The notes beneath the pieces were generated by a model. The model was not told where the DNA came from. It saw only the letters and a program-made list of their open reading frames with translations, and did not search any database. Made by a program: the position numbers and the translations under genes. From Phycisphaerales bacterium UBA5793 (GTDB lineage: Bacteria; Planctomycetota; Phycisphaerae; Phycisphaerales; UBA5793): a stretch of 28,583 nt of DNA. Numbering within the stretch: position 1 is the first letter of the stretch; the number at the start of each line of letters is the position of its first letter. The DNA lies in the NCBI GenBank assembly GCA_002418285.1, contig DIDT01000038.1, forward strand, positions 1 to 28,583, in the 5' to 3' direction. Shown here piece by piece: positions 7,406 through 14,965 of the stretch.

Positions 7406-8914
7406 ATGAACGAAGATCTGGGGCATGGCGAATGTACTCCCGCACCGACTTCCCCGACTGTTTCCGGCGACGTGGCGGGCGTTCCTGCCGAAGGGCAGCG
7501 ATCGGTGCTCGAAGACGTGACCGCCGAGTCTGCGCAGGATCAGACCGTCGCCCGCATGCTTTCCGGTGCGGCGACGGTCAACGTCGATGTGCTTGCGCCC
7601 GCAGTGCAAGCGCTCGAACCCGCCGATGCCGCGGATGCTCTTGAAGAGATCGAGGCGGATGCGGCCGCGGACGTTGTCATGCGGATGCCCGAGGATGAGG
7701 CTGCCGCCGACATCGCCGCGATGGAGACGCACTGGGCCGTCGAGGTCCTGCGGCAGGTGCTCACCGATTACGGCGCCGAGACTGTTTCCGGGTACGTCGA
7801 TCGCATGGAGGCGGATGATGCCGTCGACATTCTCCAGGCGATGACCGAAGAGGAGCGGGAGCGCATCTTTGATGTGTTGCCGCCCACCAGCGCTGTGCAT
7901 TTGAAACAGCTGCTGCGTTTCGATCCCGAGACCGCCGGCGGCATGATGACCATTGAGTTCGTCAAGGTGAGCCAGAACGCCACGGTCGGTCAGGCCATCG
8001 ACTCGCTTCGCCAGCAGCACGATGTTGAGTTTAACCAGGTATACTGTGTTGATTCCAAGCATCACCTCGTGGGAACCGTGTCGCCCAAGAGTCTGCTTGT
8101 GGCGTCGGAGAATGACCTGATTGAGGGCATCATCGACGCCGAAGTCGATTATCTGCGGCCTGAGACGGATCGCGAGGAAATCGCCGAGGCGTTCGAACGG
8201 TACGACTACAACGAGATGCCGGTTGTCGATCATGCCGGGAGATTGCTTGGCATCGTTACGGTTGATGATGTGTTGGATATCATCCGCGCCGAACACACGG
8301 AAGATGCGTACAAGATGGTTGGTGCTGGCGTCGGCGAGGCGGTGTACAGCAGTATTTGGCAGAAATTTCGCGGCCGGTTTCCTTGGCTGGTGATCAATGT
8401 CTTTACGTCGATGGTCGCGGCGTTCGTGGTGCTTCAGTTCGACCACTTGATAGCCGCGCTGGCGATCCTGGCCGTCATGATGCCCGTCATTGCGAACCAG
8501 GCGGGCAACGCGGGACAGCAATCCCTCGCCGTGACCCTGCGGGGGCTCGTGCTCGGCGAGGTGCGCGGCAAGCGGGCGTGGCCACTGGTACGGCGCGAAG
8601 TGACGGTCGGTCTGATTAACGGGTTTATTGTCGGGGCGTCAATCGGCCTGCTGGTGGCAATCTTGTCGCTGCTGGGGCTCTACCGCGTTCAGTGGGAACT
8701 GGGGCTAGTCATCGCGCTGGCGATGACGGCTTCCGTCGGGACCGGTTGCCTGGCCGGATCCGCCATGCCGCTGGTGCTCGATCGGTTCGGCTTCGACCCC
8801 GCGACCGGCTCGACTATCTTCCTCACCATGGTGACCGACACGGTGAGTTTCCTCACCTTCCTGGGGCTGGCGAGTCTGCTGCAGCAGGTCCTGTTGACGC
8901 CAATCGGGGCCTGA
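7406..8914 (+). CDS. mgtE: Magnesium transporter MgtE
   Basis: This is a Mg2+-selective channel of the inner membrane, gated by cytosolic Mg2+. The order is typical: an acidic MgtE-N superhelical domain (about residues 60-165, rich in DAADALEEIEAD-like repeats), two CBS domains (about 175-295, including ETAGGMMTIEFV and MPVVDHAGRLLGIVTVDDVL), a connecting helix, and five membrane helices from about residue 325, with the pore-lining PVIANQAGNAGQQSLA and the C-terminal FLGLASLL region. I place the start at 7406, where AGGAA and GAGAG precede the ATG. Starts at 7385, 7319 or 7307 would add 7-33 residues that are not MgtE-like. At 502 residues it is slightly longer than the usual ~450, from an unstructured N-terminal extension. 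It is probably monocistronic. Confidence 0.95.
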   Translation: MNEDLGHGECTPAPTSPTVSGDVAGVPAEGQRSVLEDVTAESAQDQTVARMLSGAATVNVDVLAPAVQALEPADAADALEEIEADAAADVVMRMPEDEAAADIAAMETHWAVEVLRQVLTDYGAETVSGYVDRMEADDAVDILQAMTEEERERIFDVLPPTSAVHLKQLLRFDPETAGGMMTIEFVKVSQNATVGQAIDSLRQQHDVEFNQVYCVDSKHHLVGTVSPKSLLVASENDLIEGIIDAEVDYLRPETDREEIAEAFERYDYNEMPVVDHAGRLLGIVTVDDVLDIIRAEHTEDAYKMVGAGVGEAVYSSIWQKFRGRFPWLVINVFTSMVAAFVVLQFDHLIAALAILAVMMPVIANQAGNAGQQSLAVTLRGLVLGEVRGKRAWPLVRREVTVGLINGFIVGASIGLLVAILSLLGLYRVQWELGLVIALAMTASVGTGCLAGSAMPLVLDRFGFDPATGSTIFLTMVTDTVSFLTFLGLASLLQQVLLTPIGA

Positions 8915-9124
8915 GGTGACACCGAACCCGACCCCGACTCGAAAATCATTCCCCTCAACCACTTGACGAGCCACGCCCGGAGCGAGACACTGTTGGACCC
9001 GTAGGCCGGGCTTGCGGCCCGCGCGGAGCGTGTCGGAAAGGGACTTCCGTCTCGGTTCCGGCTTCCCTTGCGAGGTGGAAACAGCGCCGATCACTTGAAT
9101 TTCGGCTCTTGGAGGTCTCGGACA

Positions 9125-10495
9125 ATGGCGTCAAGATCAAATAGCGGTATGGGCGTGCTGGTGGCTCTGGTGATTTTCATCATGCTCACCATCACTCTGC
9201 TGCTGCTGCTCATGCTCTTCTACACCAAGGCGGACAAGGAAGCTCAGGCGCGTGAGGCCGCGGAAAGCGCCGCCCGAGACTTCATCCGACAGGATGAGCG
9301 AAACCGAGATGACATCAGCCGCCTCAAGTCTGAAGCGGCCGGTGAGGGCAAGAGCGTGGTCATCTACCTGCGCGACCAGATCCAGTCGACCATGCGCAAG
9401 GTTGCGGGCAATGGCAACCTCTCGCCTGCGCGCCTCGGAACCCAGCTCGAACAACTTGGCATGGCCGAAGGCGAATCCCTCACTGGCCTGGTAACAACGC
9501 TACGGACCCAACTCAAGGATTCGCAAGATCAGATCGCGTCCCTTGAGTCCGAACTGAACAACGCGCACACGCGACTCGGCGAAGAGGTCGCGCGTCGCGA
9601 GCAAATGCAATCCGATCAGCAGGCCACGATCGCATCGCTGAACGCCGATATAGCCGCCACCAAGCAGCGAGCCGATCGCTACCAGGCGCAGGTGGAGCAG
9701 TCGGAAAAGGACATGGACGAGCGCGTTCGAAAGATTCGCGACAACCTCGAACAGCAGATCGCTTCGCTCACCGAACAACTCGAGCGTCGGGACGTTACGA
9801 TCGCAGGTCTGCAGGACACGGTAACATCCCTCAATAGCCGCCTGCGTGAGTCGACCGTCAGCAAGATCGATGAGGGCCAATTGACGGACGGGGAAGTTGT
9901 CCGTCTCGTTGGCAACAATGAGGTCTTCATCAACCTCGGCAGTAAGCAGCACATCGTGCTCGGCATGACCTTCAACGTGTACGGGTCCACCGCCGAAATG
10001 CGCCCAGATGCTTTAGGCCAGGTGCCCCAGGGCAAGGCGACTGTCGAAGTCACGCGCATTGGCGAAACGACGTCGACCGCTCGCATCATTCGCTCCACCC
10101 CCGGTCGGGCGGTGGTTGAGGGCGATCTCCTCGTCAATCCCGTCTACGACCGCAACAAGGAGTACACGTTCTTCGTGTTTGGCCAATTTGATCTGGACGG
10201 CGAGAATGGCACGAGTGAACTCGAGACGGAGATCGTCAACTCCCGTATCAAGGAATGGGGCGGCACGATTCGCGACAAATTCGCCGGAGATATCGATTTC
10301 CTTGTGCTTGGCGTCGCGCCGACAATGCCACTGCAACCCCGTTCCGACGCGACGCCGCCCGAAGTGCTCAAGTACCGTCGCGAGCGTCAGTTCTACGAGG
10401 ACTACCAGAATTTCATCGACCGGGCGGAGAAGCTTTCGATCCCCGTGCTCAATCAGAATCGTCTGCTGACCCTGATCGGCTACTACGGTAACTGA
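9125..10495 (+). CDS. Membrane-anchored coiled-coil protein with BRCT-like C-terminal domain
   Basis: A ribosome site TTGGAGG precedes the ATG at 9125. Residues 10-33 form one strong membrane helix. Residues ~120-245 are heptad-rich (LKDSQDQIASLESELNNA and similar) and should form a long coiled coil. Residues ~250-340 look like a small beta domain (GEVVRLVGNNEVFINLG). Residues 347-453 resemble a BRCT fold: FFVFGQFDLDG, then a helix, the diagnostic WGG (378-380), GDIDFLVLG (389-396), and a final AEKLSIPVLNQNRLLTLIG. BRCT domains usually bind phosphopeptides or DNA ends in cytosolic proteins, so a membrane-tethered copy is unusual. The function is unknown, perhaps an envelope or division scaffold. 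The gene is followed by a strong terminator. The BRCT assignment is by eye. Confidence 0.75.
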   Translation: MASRSNSGMGVLVALVIFIMLTITLLLLLMLFYTKADKEAQAREAAESAARDFIRQDERNRDDISRLKSEAAGEGKSVVIYLRDQIQSTMRKVAGNGNLSPARLGTQLEQLGMAEGESLTGLVTTLRTQLKDSQDQIASLESELNNAHTRLGEEVARREQMQSDQQATIASLNADIAATKQRADRYQAQVEQSEKDMDERVRKIRDNLEQQIASLTEQLERRDVTIAGLQDTVTSLNSRLRESTVSKIDEGQLTDGEVVRLVGNNEVFINLGSKQHIVLGMTFNVYGSTAEMRPDALGQVPQGKATVEVTRIGETTSTARIIRSTPGRAVVEGDLLVNPVYDRNKEYTFFVFGQFDLDGENGTSELETEIVNSRIKEWGGTIRDKFAGDIDFLVLGVAPTMPLQPRSDATPPEVLKYRRERQFYEDYQNFIDRAEKLSIPVLNQNRLLTLIGYYGN

Positions 10496-10525
10496 TCGGC
10501 TCACGCCGCCTTGAATCAGAACCTC

Positions 10526-10552
10526 AGCCCCGCGCTTCGGCGCGGGGCTTTT
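10526..10552 (+). terminator. Intrinsic terminator
   Basis: A perfect 10-bp GC-rich stem (10526-10535 with 10540-10549) closed by a TTCG tetraloop runs directly into TTTT. It lies 30 bases after the stop of the coiled-coil/BRCT-like gene and before the acyltransferase gene, so it should insulate the two. Confidence 0.9.
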
Positions 10553-10596
10553 CATATCGTTCCCGACTCGTTGCAGTCGATATCCGGTAAGCAGCC

Positions 10597-11631
10597 GTGG
10601 CGCGAAACGAATCTTTCATCGTCAATCAGTCGGCGTACGTCGCGCTTCGAACGCTCGGCACGTTCATGCAGTGCTTCGAAGTCGACGATGTCATGGCGAC
10701 GGTTGGCGACATCGGAGATCTCTGGTTTCGCCGCGACAAGCGCCGGCGCGATCGCTCGCTTGCCCACATTCGGCAGAGCATGCCCGAGTTGACGTCCGCA
10801 CAGGCGGAGGATCTCTGCCGCCGTTCGATGCGCCACCTGCTGCAGACATTCATTGTTGAACTGCTCTTCACACCGCGTCTCATCACGCCGACCACGTGGC
10901 CCAGGTATGTTCGCCTCGGCAATGTGCGCGAGACCATGCCGGTGCTCACCGCCAATCGTCCGGCCATCTTTCTCTCAGGTCATTGTGGCAACTTCGAGGT
11001 GCTTGGCTTCACGCTCGCGACGATCGGCTTTCCAATGACCGCACTCGCCAGGCCGCTCGATCTCCCGCGCGTCAGCGACTGGCTCTTTGACGTCCGCCAG
11101 AAGCGGGGCATGACCATTCTGACCAAGTTCGGCGCCACGGAGCAGATCGCCCAACTCATCGAACAGGGGCAGCGCGTTGCATTCATCGCCGATCAGAACG
11201 CAGGCGATCGTGGCCTGTTCGTGCCCTTCTTCGGTCGCCTTGCTTCGGCCTACAAATCGATCGGCCTGCTGGCGATGCGCTACGACGTGCCGATCGTCTG
11301 CGGCTTTGCCCGCCGCGAGAAGCCCGATGTCTTTCGCTATACACTCGATCTCGCCGATGTGATCGAGCCCGCGCACTGGAAGGACCAGCCCGATCCACTC
11401 TACTACATCACCGCCCGCTACACACGCTCGATCGAGGAGATGGTGCGACAGGCGCCGGACCAGTACTTCTGGGTCCACCGCCGGTGGAAGTCCCGGCCGG
11501 CGCACGAACGGGCTGGCAAACCGATGCCTCTTTCGCTTCGCGACAAAATCGCGGGCCTGCCCTGGCTGAGTGATTCGGACGTGGCTCGCGTGATCGAGCA
11601 GAGCGAACGCGAATCAGCCTTGGCCCGATAG
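10597..11631 (+). CDS. Lipid A biosynthesis-type acyltransferase (LpxL/HtrB family)
   Basis: This family transfers an acyl chain from acyl-ACP to lipid A precursors or related glycolipids at the cytoplasmic face of the inner membrane. The catalytic HxxxxE is present as GHCGNFE (His129, Glu134). Also visible are the conserved ADQNAGDRGLFVPFFG block, in which the family's D-x-x-x-G(x)-x-vpFfG pattern is clear, and the C-terminal QYFWVHRRWKSRP. Length 344 is normal. The start is a GTG at 10597 with only a weak GGTAAG ahead of it; no earlier start is compatible with the terminator upstream. The N-terminal membrane helix usual in LpxL is weak here. The exact acceptor (lipid A or another lipid) cannot be told. 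Confidence 0.88.
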   Translation: MARNESFIVNQSAYVALRTLGTFMQCFEVDDVMATVGDIGDLWFRRDKRRRDRSLAHIRQSMPELTSAQAEDLCRRSMRHLLQTFIVELLFTPRLITPTTWPRYVRLGNVRETMPVLTANRPAIFLSGHCGNFEVLGFTLATIGFPMTALARPLDLPRVSDWLFDVRQKRGMTILTKFGATEQIAQLIEQGQRVAFIADQNAGDRGLFVPFFGRLASAYKSIGLLAMRYDVPIVCGFARREKPDVFRYTLDLADVIEPAHWKDQPDPLYYITARYTRSIEEMVRQAPDQYFWVHRRWKSRPAHERAGKPMPLSLRDKIAGLPWLSDSDVARVIEQSERESALAR

Positions 11632-11652
11632 CCTGCACCTCATCGCGAGCCA

Positions 11653-11668
11653 TGGCATTGCAATGCCA
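11653..11668. promoter_or_regulatory. Perfect 16-bp palindrome, candidate operator
   Basis: The sequence TGGCATTGCAATGCCA is its own reverse complement. It lies 22 bases after the acyltransferase stop and about 110 bases before the HTH-receiver gene, with no T run, so it is better read as a dimeric protein-binding site than as a terminator. The HTH-receiver protein is an obvious candidate for autoregulation, but this is inference. Confidence 0.45.
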
Positions 11669-11778
11669 AACTGTCAAGCCGTCACGGTAAACCCTCGTGC
11701 GGATTGTTCCGATGTTGCCTGTTGTTCATCCCGGAGGGGATTGACGGGCCGTGCCGGATACATCGAGGGTCAACTGCC

Positions 11779-12357
11779 ATGCCGCGTGAGAAAGATGTCC
11801 TGACGACGGGGGAAGTCGCCAAAATCTGCAATGTTGCGCCGCGAACCGTTTCGAAATGGTTCGATTCCGGCCAGCTTCGCGGGTATCGCATTCCCGGCTC
11901 CAAAGATCGGCGCATCCCGCTCAACGGGTTGATCCGCTTCATGAAGCAGCACGGCATCCCCCTCGACGGACTCGTCTCAGGCCAGACGCGAGTCCTCGTC
12001 GTCGACGGCGAACAGGAGATCGTCGACACCCTCCAGAAACTCCTTGCCGAGCACGGCAACTACGAGGTGCACACCGCCATCACCAGCTTCGGCGCCGGAA
12101 TTGAGTGCGAACGCTTCCGCCCCAACGTCCTGCTCACCGACATCGACATCGAACGCATCGACGGGCGCGGCCTGGCCAAAATGGTCCGCTCGCAGGATGA
12201 CCTCCAGATGACCAAGATCATCGGCATGAGCGCCAAACTCACCGATGGACAGACGCATCAGCTGCGCATGGCCGGCTTCGACAGTTTCCTCAAGAAGCCC
12301 TTCAACCTCCGCCAGGCCATCGCCGCGATCGAAGAAGTTCTCGCGCTAGTGTACTGA
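11779..12357 (+). CDS. HTH--receiver regulator (DNA-binding domain first)
   Basis: Residues 6-60 form an excisionase/MerR-like winged HTH: LTTGEVAKICNVAPRTVSKW followed by a basic wing GYRIPGSKDRRIP. Residues 70-190 are a two-component receiver domain with Asp76 (usual acidic pair reduced to D-G-E), the phospho-acceptor Asp121 in LLTDIDI, Ser151 and Lys173 (FLKKPF). The order is the reverse of ordinary response regulators, which have the receiver first. The ATG at 11779 is supported by GAGGGT eight bases upstream; an in-frame start at 11704 has no such support. No histidine kinase is adjacent. It presumably binds DNA under control of phosphorylation. The palindrome upstream could be its site. 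Confidence 0.85.
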   Translation: MPREKDVLTTGEVAKICNVAPRTVSKWFDSGQLRGYRIPGSKDRRIPLNGLIRFMKQHGIPLDGLVSGQTRVLVVDGEQEIVDTLQKLLAEHGNYEVHTAITSFGAGIECERFRPNVLLTDIDIERIDGRGLAKMVRSQDDLQMTKIIGMSAKLTDGQTHQLRMAGFDSFLKKPFNLRQAIAAIEEVLALVY

Positions 12358-12395
12358 GCCGAACTGTGGGACTCCCACCGACCGACTGCTCGCTC

Positions 12396-13094
12396 CTACA
12401 GCGGCCTGCGCTTTGGCTCGCCGGGTGTGCGGGGGTAGATCCTCGGCGTCTTGCGCTGCTTTTCGATGACCACGATGCGGCCCGTTGGCGTCGGGATGGT
12501 CTGGACGTGGGCTGAGTGCAGCTTGTGCAGCGCGGGTTTGGCCTCGAGCAGTTCGGCGTCAGCCTTTTCACCCTTTACGGCCAGCACGACGCCGCCCACC
12601 TTGGCCAGGGGCACCGTCAATTCGAGCAGCACCCGCAGCGGGCCGACGGCGCGAGCAATGACCGCATCGAAGTGCTCGCGAAAGTCATGATGTTCCTGCC
12701 CCAGCGTCTCGGCTCGCTCCTGCACGACACGGGCGCTGGTGAGCCTGAGTGAGTCAATGGCCTCCCGGAGGAAGTTGGCCTTTTTGCCTGTCGTCTCGAT
12801 GAGCGTGAAGGTTGCAGCAGGCATGCAGATGGCCAGGGGGATGCCCGGCAACCCGCCGCCGCTGCCGACGTCGGCAATGGCCGCGGCGCCCGCGCTGGCC
12901 AGCGGACCCAACAGGGTGAGGCTGTCAAGAATGTGCCGCTCCCACGCCTGCGATTCATCGCGGATGGCGGTGAGGTTGAACTCCTGATTGCGCGCCAGCA
13001 GCATGGTCAGAAACGCATCGAGGCGCGGCAGATCGCCGGGTTCGAGTTCGATGCCCAACGCACTGAGACGCGGCTCTATGTCCGGTGGAATCAT
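12396..13094 (-). CDS. rsmG: 16S rRNA (guanine-N7)-methyltransferase RsmG
   Basis: RsmG uses S-adenosylmethionine to methylate N7 of G527 in 16S rRNA; its loss gives low-level streptomycin resistance in other bacteria. Family motifs are EFNLTAI (38-44), RHILDSLTLL, the SAM-binding DVGSGGGLPGIPLA (74-87), IETTGKKANFLREA and ARAVGPLRVLLE. Length 232 fits. The ATG at 13094 overlaps the stop of the upstream GDSL hydrolase gene by four bases (ATGA, 13091-13094), so the two genes are translationally coupled. A longer in-frame start at 13178 would lie deep in the hydrolase gene and adds no RsmG-like residues. It converges with the HTH-receiver gene. Confidence 0.95.
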   Translation of the reverse strand: MIPPDIEPRLSALGIELEPGDLPRLDAFLTMLLARNQEFNLTAIRDESQAWERHILDSLTLLGPLASAGAAAIADVGSGGGLPGIPLAICMPAATFTLIETTGKKANFLREAIDSLRLTSARVVQERAETLGQEHHDFREHFDAVIARAVGPLRVLLELTVPLAKVGGVVLAVKGEKADAELLEAKPALHKLHSAHVQTIPTPTGRIVVIEKQRKTPRIYPRTPGEPKRRPL

Positions 13095-14062
13095 GCGACC
13101 CGCCGCCGCATCGGGCCTGCCGCAAACACGCCACCTATGAGCAGCAGCGTCGCGGTGCCCGGCGCAGGAATGCGCCAACCGCCGTTGAGCGCAAAGTCGA
13201 GCAGTTCATTCTCCGAATAGAGTTCGAAGTTTGCGTTCCACCTGAGGTTCATCTGCATGATGAGTTCATTGGCAATGAGAGCGTTGCTCACGGCTGTCGG
13301 GTGGATCTCGTCGGCGAACATGTCCGACGTTTCGCCGTGCGCGGGTGGGCCGTTGAGGGTGATGTTGCCGATTTGCGGCGGATTGTTGACGAAGTCGGCG
13401 AGAATTGAGTAGATGTCCAGCACCAGGACATTGTTGAAGCGGCCGAACGAGCGGATGAAGGCGTTGGCCCGCTGCGTGTGGGCGCGCACGTTGGCTTGCT
13501 GCTGCTGATTCAGTTGCTGCCAGTAGCGCGGCGTGAGGGTGATGTCTGGAATGGTCCACATGACGGCCTTCACGTCCGGGCGCGACGTGCCCTCCAGATC
13601 GACTGCGTAGTTCCGCCAGTTGCGGATGAGCGAGTTGATCACGCGGTCGGCCTGGGCGTAGGTTCCAGGTGCGTGGTTGGCGAGCAGCGAGGCGTTGTTG
13701 AGGATGTCGTTGCCGCCCATTTCCAGTTGGATGAGCGTGCCCTTGGGCTCGAAGCCGAAAAGGGTATTGAACTGGTAGAGGGAAATCTCAGTTCCAACGT
13801 TGTCGGAGGTGAAGCCGGCGACGGCGTAATTCTTCAGGCTGTTGCCCTGCAACGCGTTCTTGTCGAAGACCAGTTGCATCGGGTCGTGGCCGTAGAGCGT
13901 GGAAGGCAGCCCCGTGTAGCGTGGCAGGAGGCCCTGGTTGTCGGTCAGGCTGTCGCCGAAGGTGACGACACGCGCCAGATTGACGTCTGCTTGCGCGGCC
14001 GAGGTGGCCATGAGAATGCACAATGCCGTGAAGGCGATGCATGAGATGCGATTCCAGTTCAT
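13091..14062 (-). CDS. Secreted GDSL/SGNH hydrolase with PEP-CTERM-like tail
   Basis: Residues 1-25 are a signal peptide ending AQA. The SGNH blocks are intact: block I FGDSLTD (Ser38), a Gly block in NYAVAGFTSDN, block III MGGNDIL, and block V DEIHPT with the catalytic Asp/His. These enzymes hydrolyse esters or thioesters outside the cytoplasm. The last ~25 residues read PAPG, a hydrophobic stretch, then MRRRVA, matching the tripartite PEP-CTERM/VPxxP-type sorting signal common in Phycisphaerae surface proteins. I start at the ATG 14062, which has GGGGAG five bases upstream; a start at 14110 would place 16 polar residues ahead of the signal. It is followed by rsmG with a 4-base overlap. The substrate is unknown. 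Confidence 0.9.
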   Translation of the reverse strand: MNWNRISCIAFTALCILMATSAAQADVNLARVVTFGDSLTDNQGLLPRYTGLPSTLYGHDPMQLVFDKNALQGNSLKNYAVAGFTSDNVGTEISLYQFNTLFGFEPKGTLIQLEMGGNDILNNASLLANHAPGTYAQADRVINSLIRNWRNYAVDLEGTSRPDVKAVMWTIPDITLTPRYWQQLNQQQQANVRAHTQRANAFIRSFGRFNNVLVLDIYSILADFVNNPPQIGNITLNGPPAHGETSDMFADEIHPTAVSNALIANELIMQMNLRWNANFELYSENELLDFALNGGWRIPAPGTATLLLIGGVFAAGPMRRRVA

Positions 14063-14170
14063 GATGCTCCCCTTGTCTTCCCGAACGGCAGTTGTCGGCT
14101 CACACCACATCTCTCGCCCGGCGCATGAGCATAGGACGATCGGTGCAACGGTGGAATGCGCCGCGCCCCC

Positions 14171-14872
14171 TCAAGAGGGGAAGAGGATCATCCAGCCAAC
14201 GGTGAATACTGCGATGTCGACGATCGCGTGACTCACCCAGCCCGGCCAGACGCTGCCGAACCGAAGGTAGAGCCAGGACCAGGCGATCCCGCCGATGCAG
14301 ACCCCGACAGAGCCGAGCAGAGTGATGCGCCAGTCAAACTGCAGCCCGAGCGCGAAGATGTGGTGCACCGTGAAGAGCAGACCCGAGAGCACAACAGCGG
14401 CCCGCCGCGGCACCAGCGCCGTGCAGTGGTGAAACACAAACCACCGCCAGACGTACTCCTCGAGCAGGGAGTTCACGACGCACAGGTAGGCCGCGAGCGC
14501 GAGGTACCTCCACTGTTCGCTCAGTCCATTGCGCTCGGCCACGGCCCGCATCGCATCGGCATCAATCCACTGTTTACCGATAAACAGATACCCACAGATG
14601 ATGATCGCGGCGATGAGCACACCAAGGCCGGTTCCTAGCGCCAGTCCGTTTGCCTTGAAGGGAGAGGAAACGTTGGGACGCGCGCCATCGATCAGGAGCA
14701 ACCAGAGCAACGGCACCAGCAGAATCCAAGCTTTCGAAGCGCCATAGAAGACCTGTCCGACCGGACCGGGAACAAAGTACATGGCCAGCAGAACTCCGAT
14801 AGTGGGTGCGGGGACAAGCACTGCCAACGCGACCAGGCTTCGGCTTTTCGGGGTGGCGAGTTCAAGAAGCAT
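14171..14872 (-). CDS. CPBP-family intramembrane metalloprotease
   Basis: This is a 233-residue protein with about six to eight membrane helices. It carries the CPBP (CAAX protease/Abi) motifs: LLEEYVWRWFVF (EExxxR), FTVHHIFAL, with the second conserved histidine pair, and a late WVSHAIVD. Bacterial members cleave proteins within membranes or take part in bacteriocin immunity; the substrate here is unknown. The ATG at 14872 gives a membrane helix after a short N-terminal segment. It is divergent from the PLP-decarboxylase gene with about 90 bases between starts, and lies 109 bases downstream of the start of the GDSL gene on the same strand but upstream in transcription order, so it may share a transcript with GDSL-rsmG. 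Confidence 0.88.
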   Translation of the reverse strand: MLLELATPKSRSLVALAVLVPAPTIGVLLAMYFVPGPVGQVFYGASKAWILLVPLLWLLLIDGARPNVSSPFKANGLALGTGLGVLIAAIIICGYLFIGKQWIDADAMRAVAERNGLSEQWRYLALAAYLCVVNSLLEEYVWRWFVFHHCTALVPRRAAVVLSGLLFTVHHIFALGLQFDWRITLLGSVGVCIGGIAWSWLYLRFGSVWPGWVSHAIVDIAVFTVGWMILFPS

Positions 14873-14965
14873 GAGTACTCACTTGTTGGGTGATACTGCA
14901 CCGACTGTTCGCATTCGGCGATTCCTGCAAGCGACCCCGTGGCATTTGGCGGCAAGAATCAAGCC

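Noticed and set aside
7247..8521. A 424-codon minus-strand gene
   Set aside because: It lies antisense to mgtE, is His/Arg-rich without a family match, and mirrors the codon structure of the real gene.
12366..12379. A terminator between the HTH-receiver gene and rsmG
   Set aside because: GTGGG and CCCAC can pair around a three-base loop, but the stem is short and there is no T run on either side.
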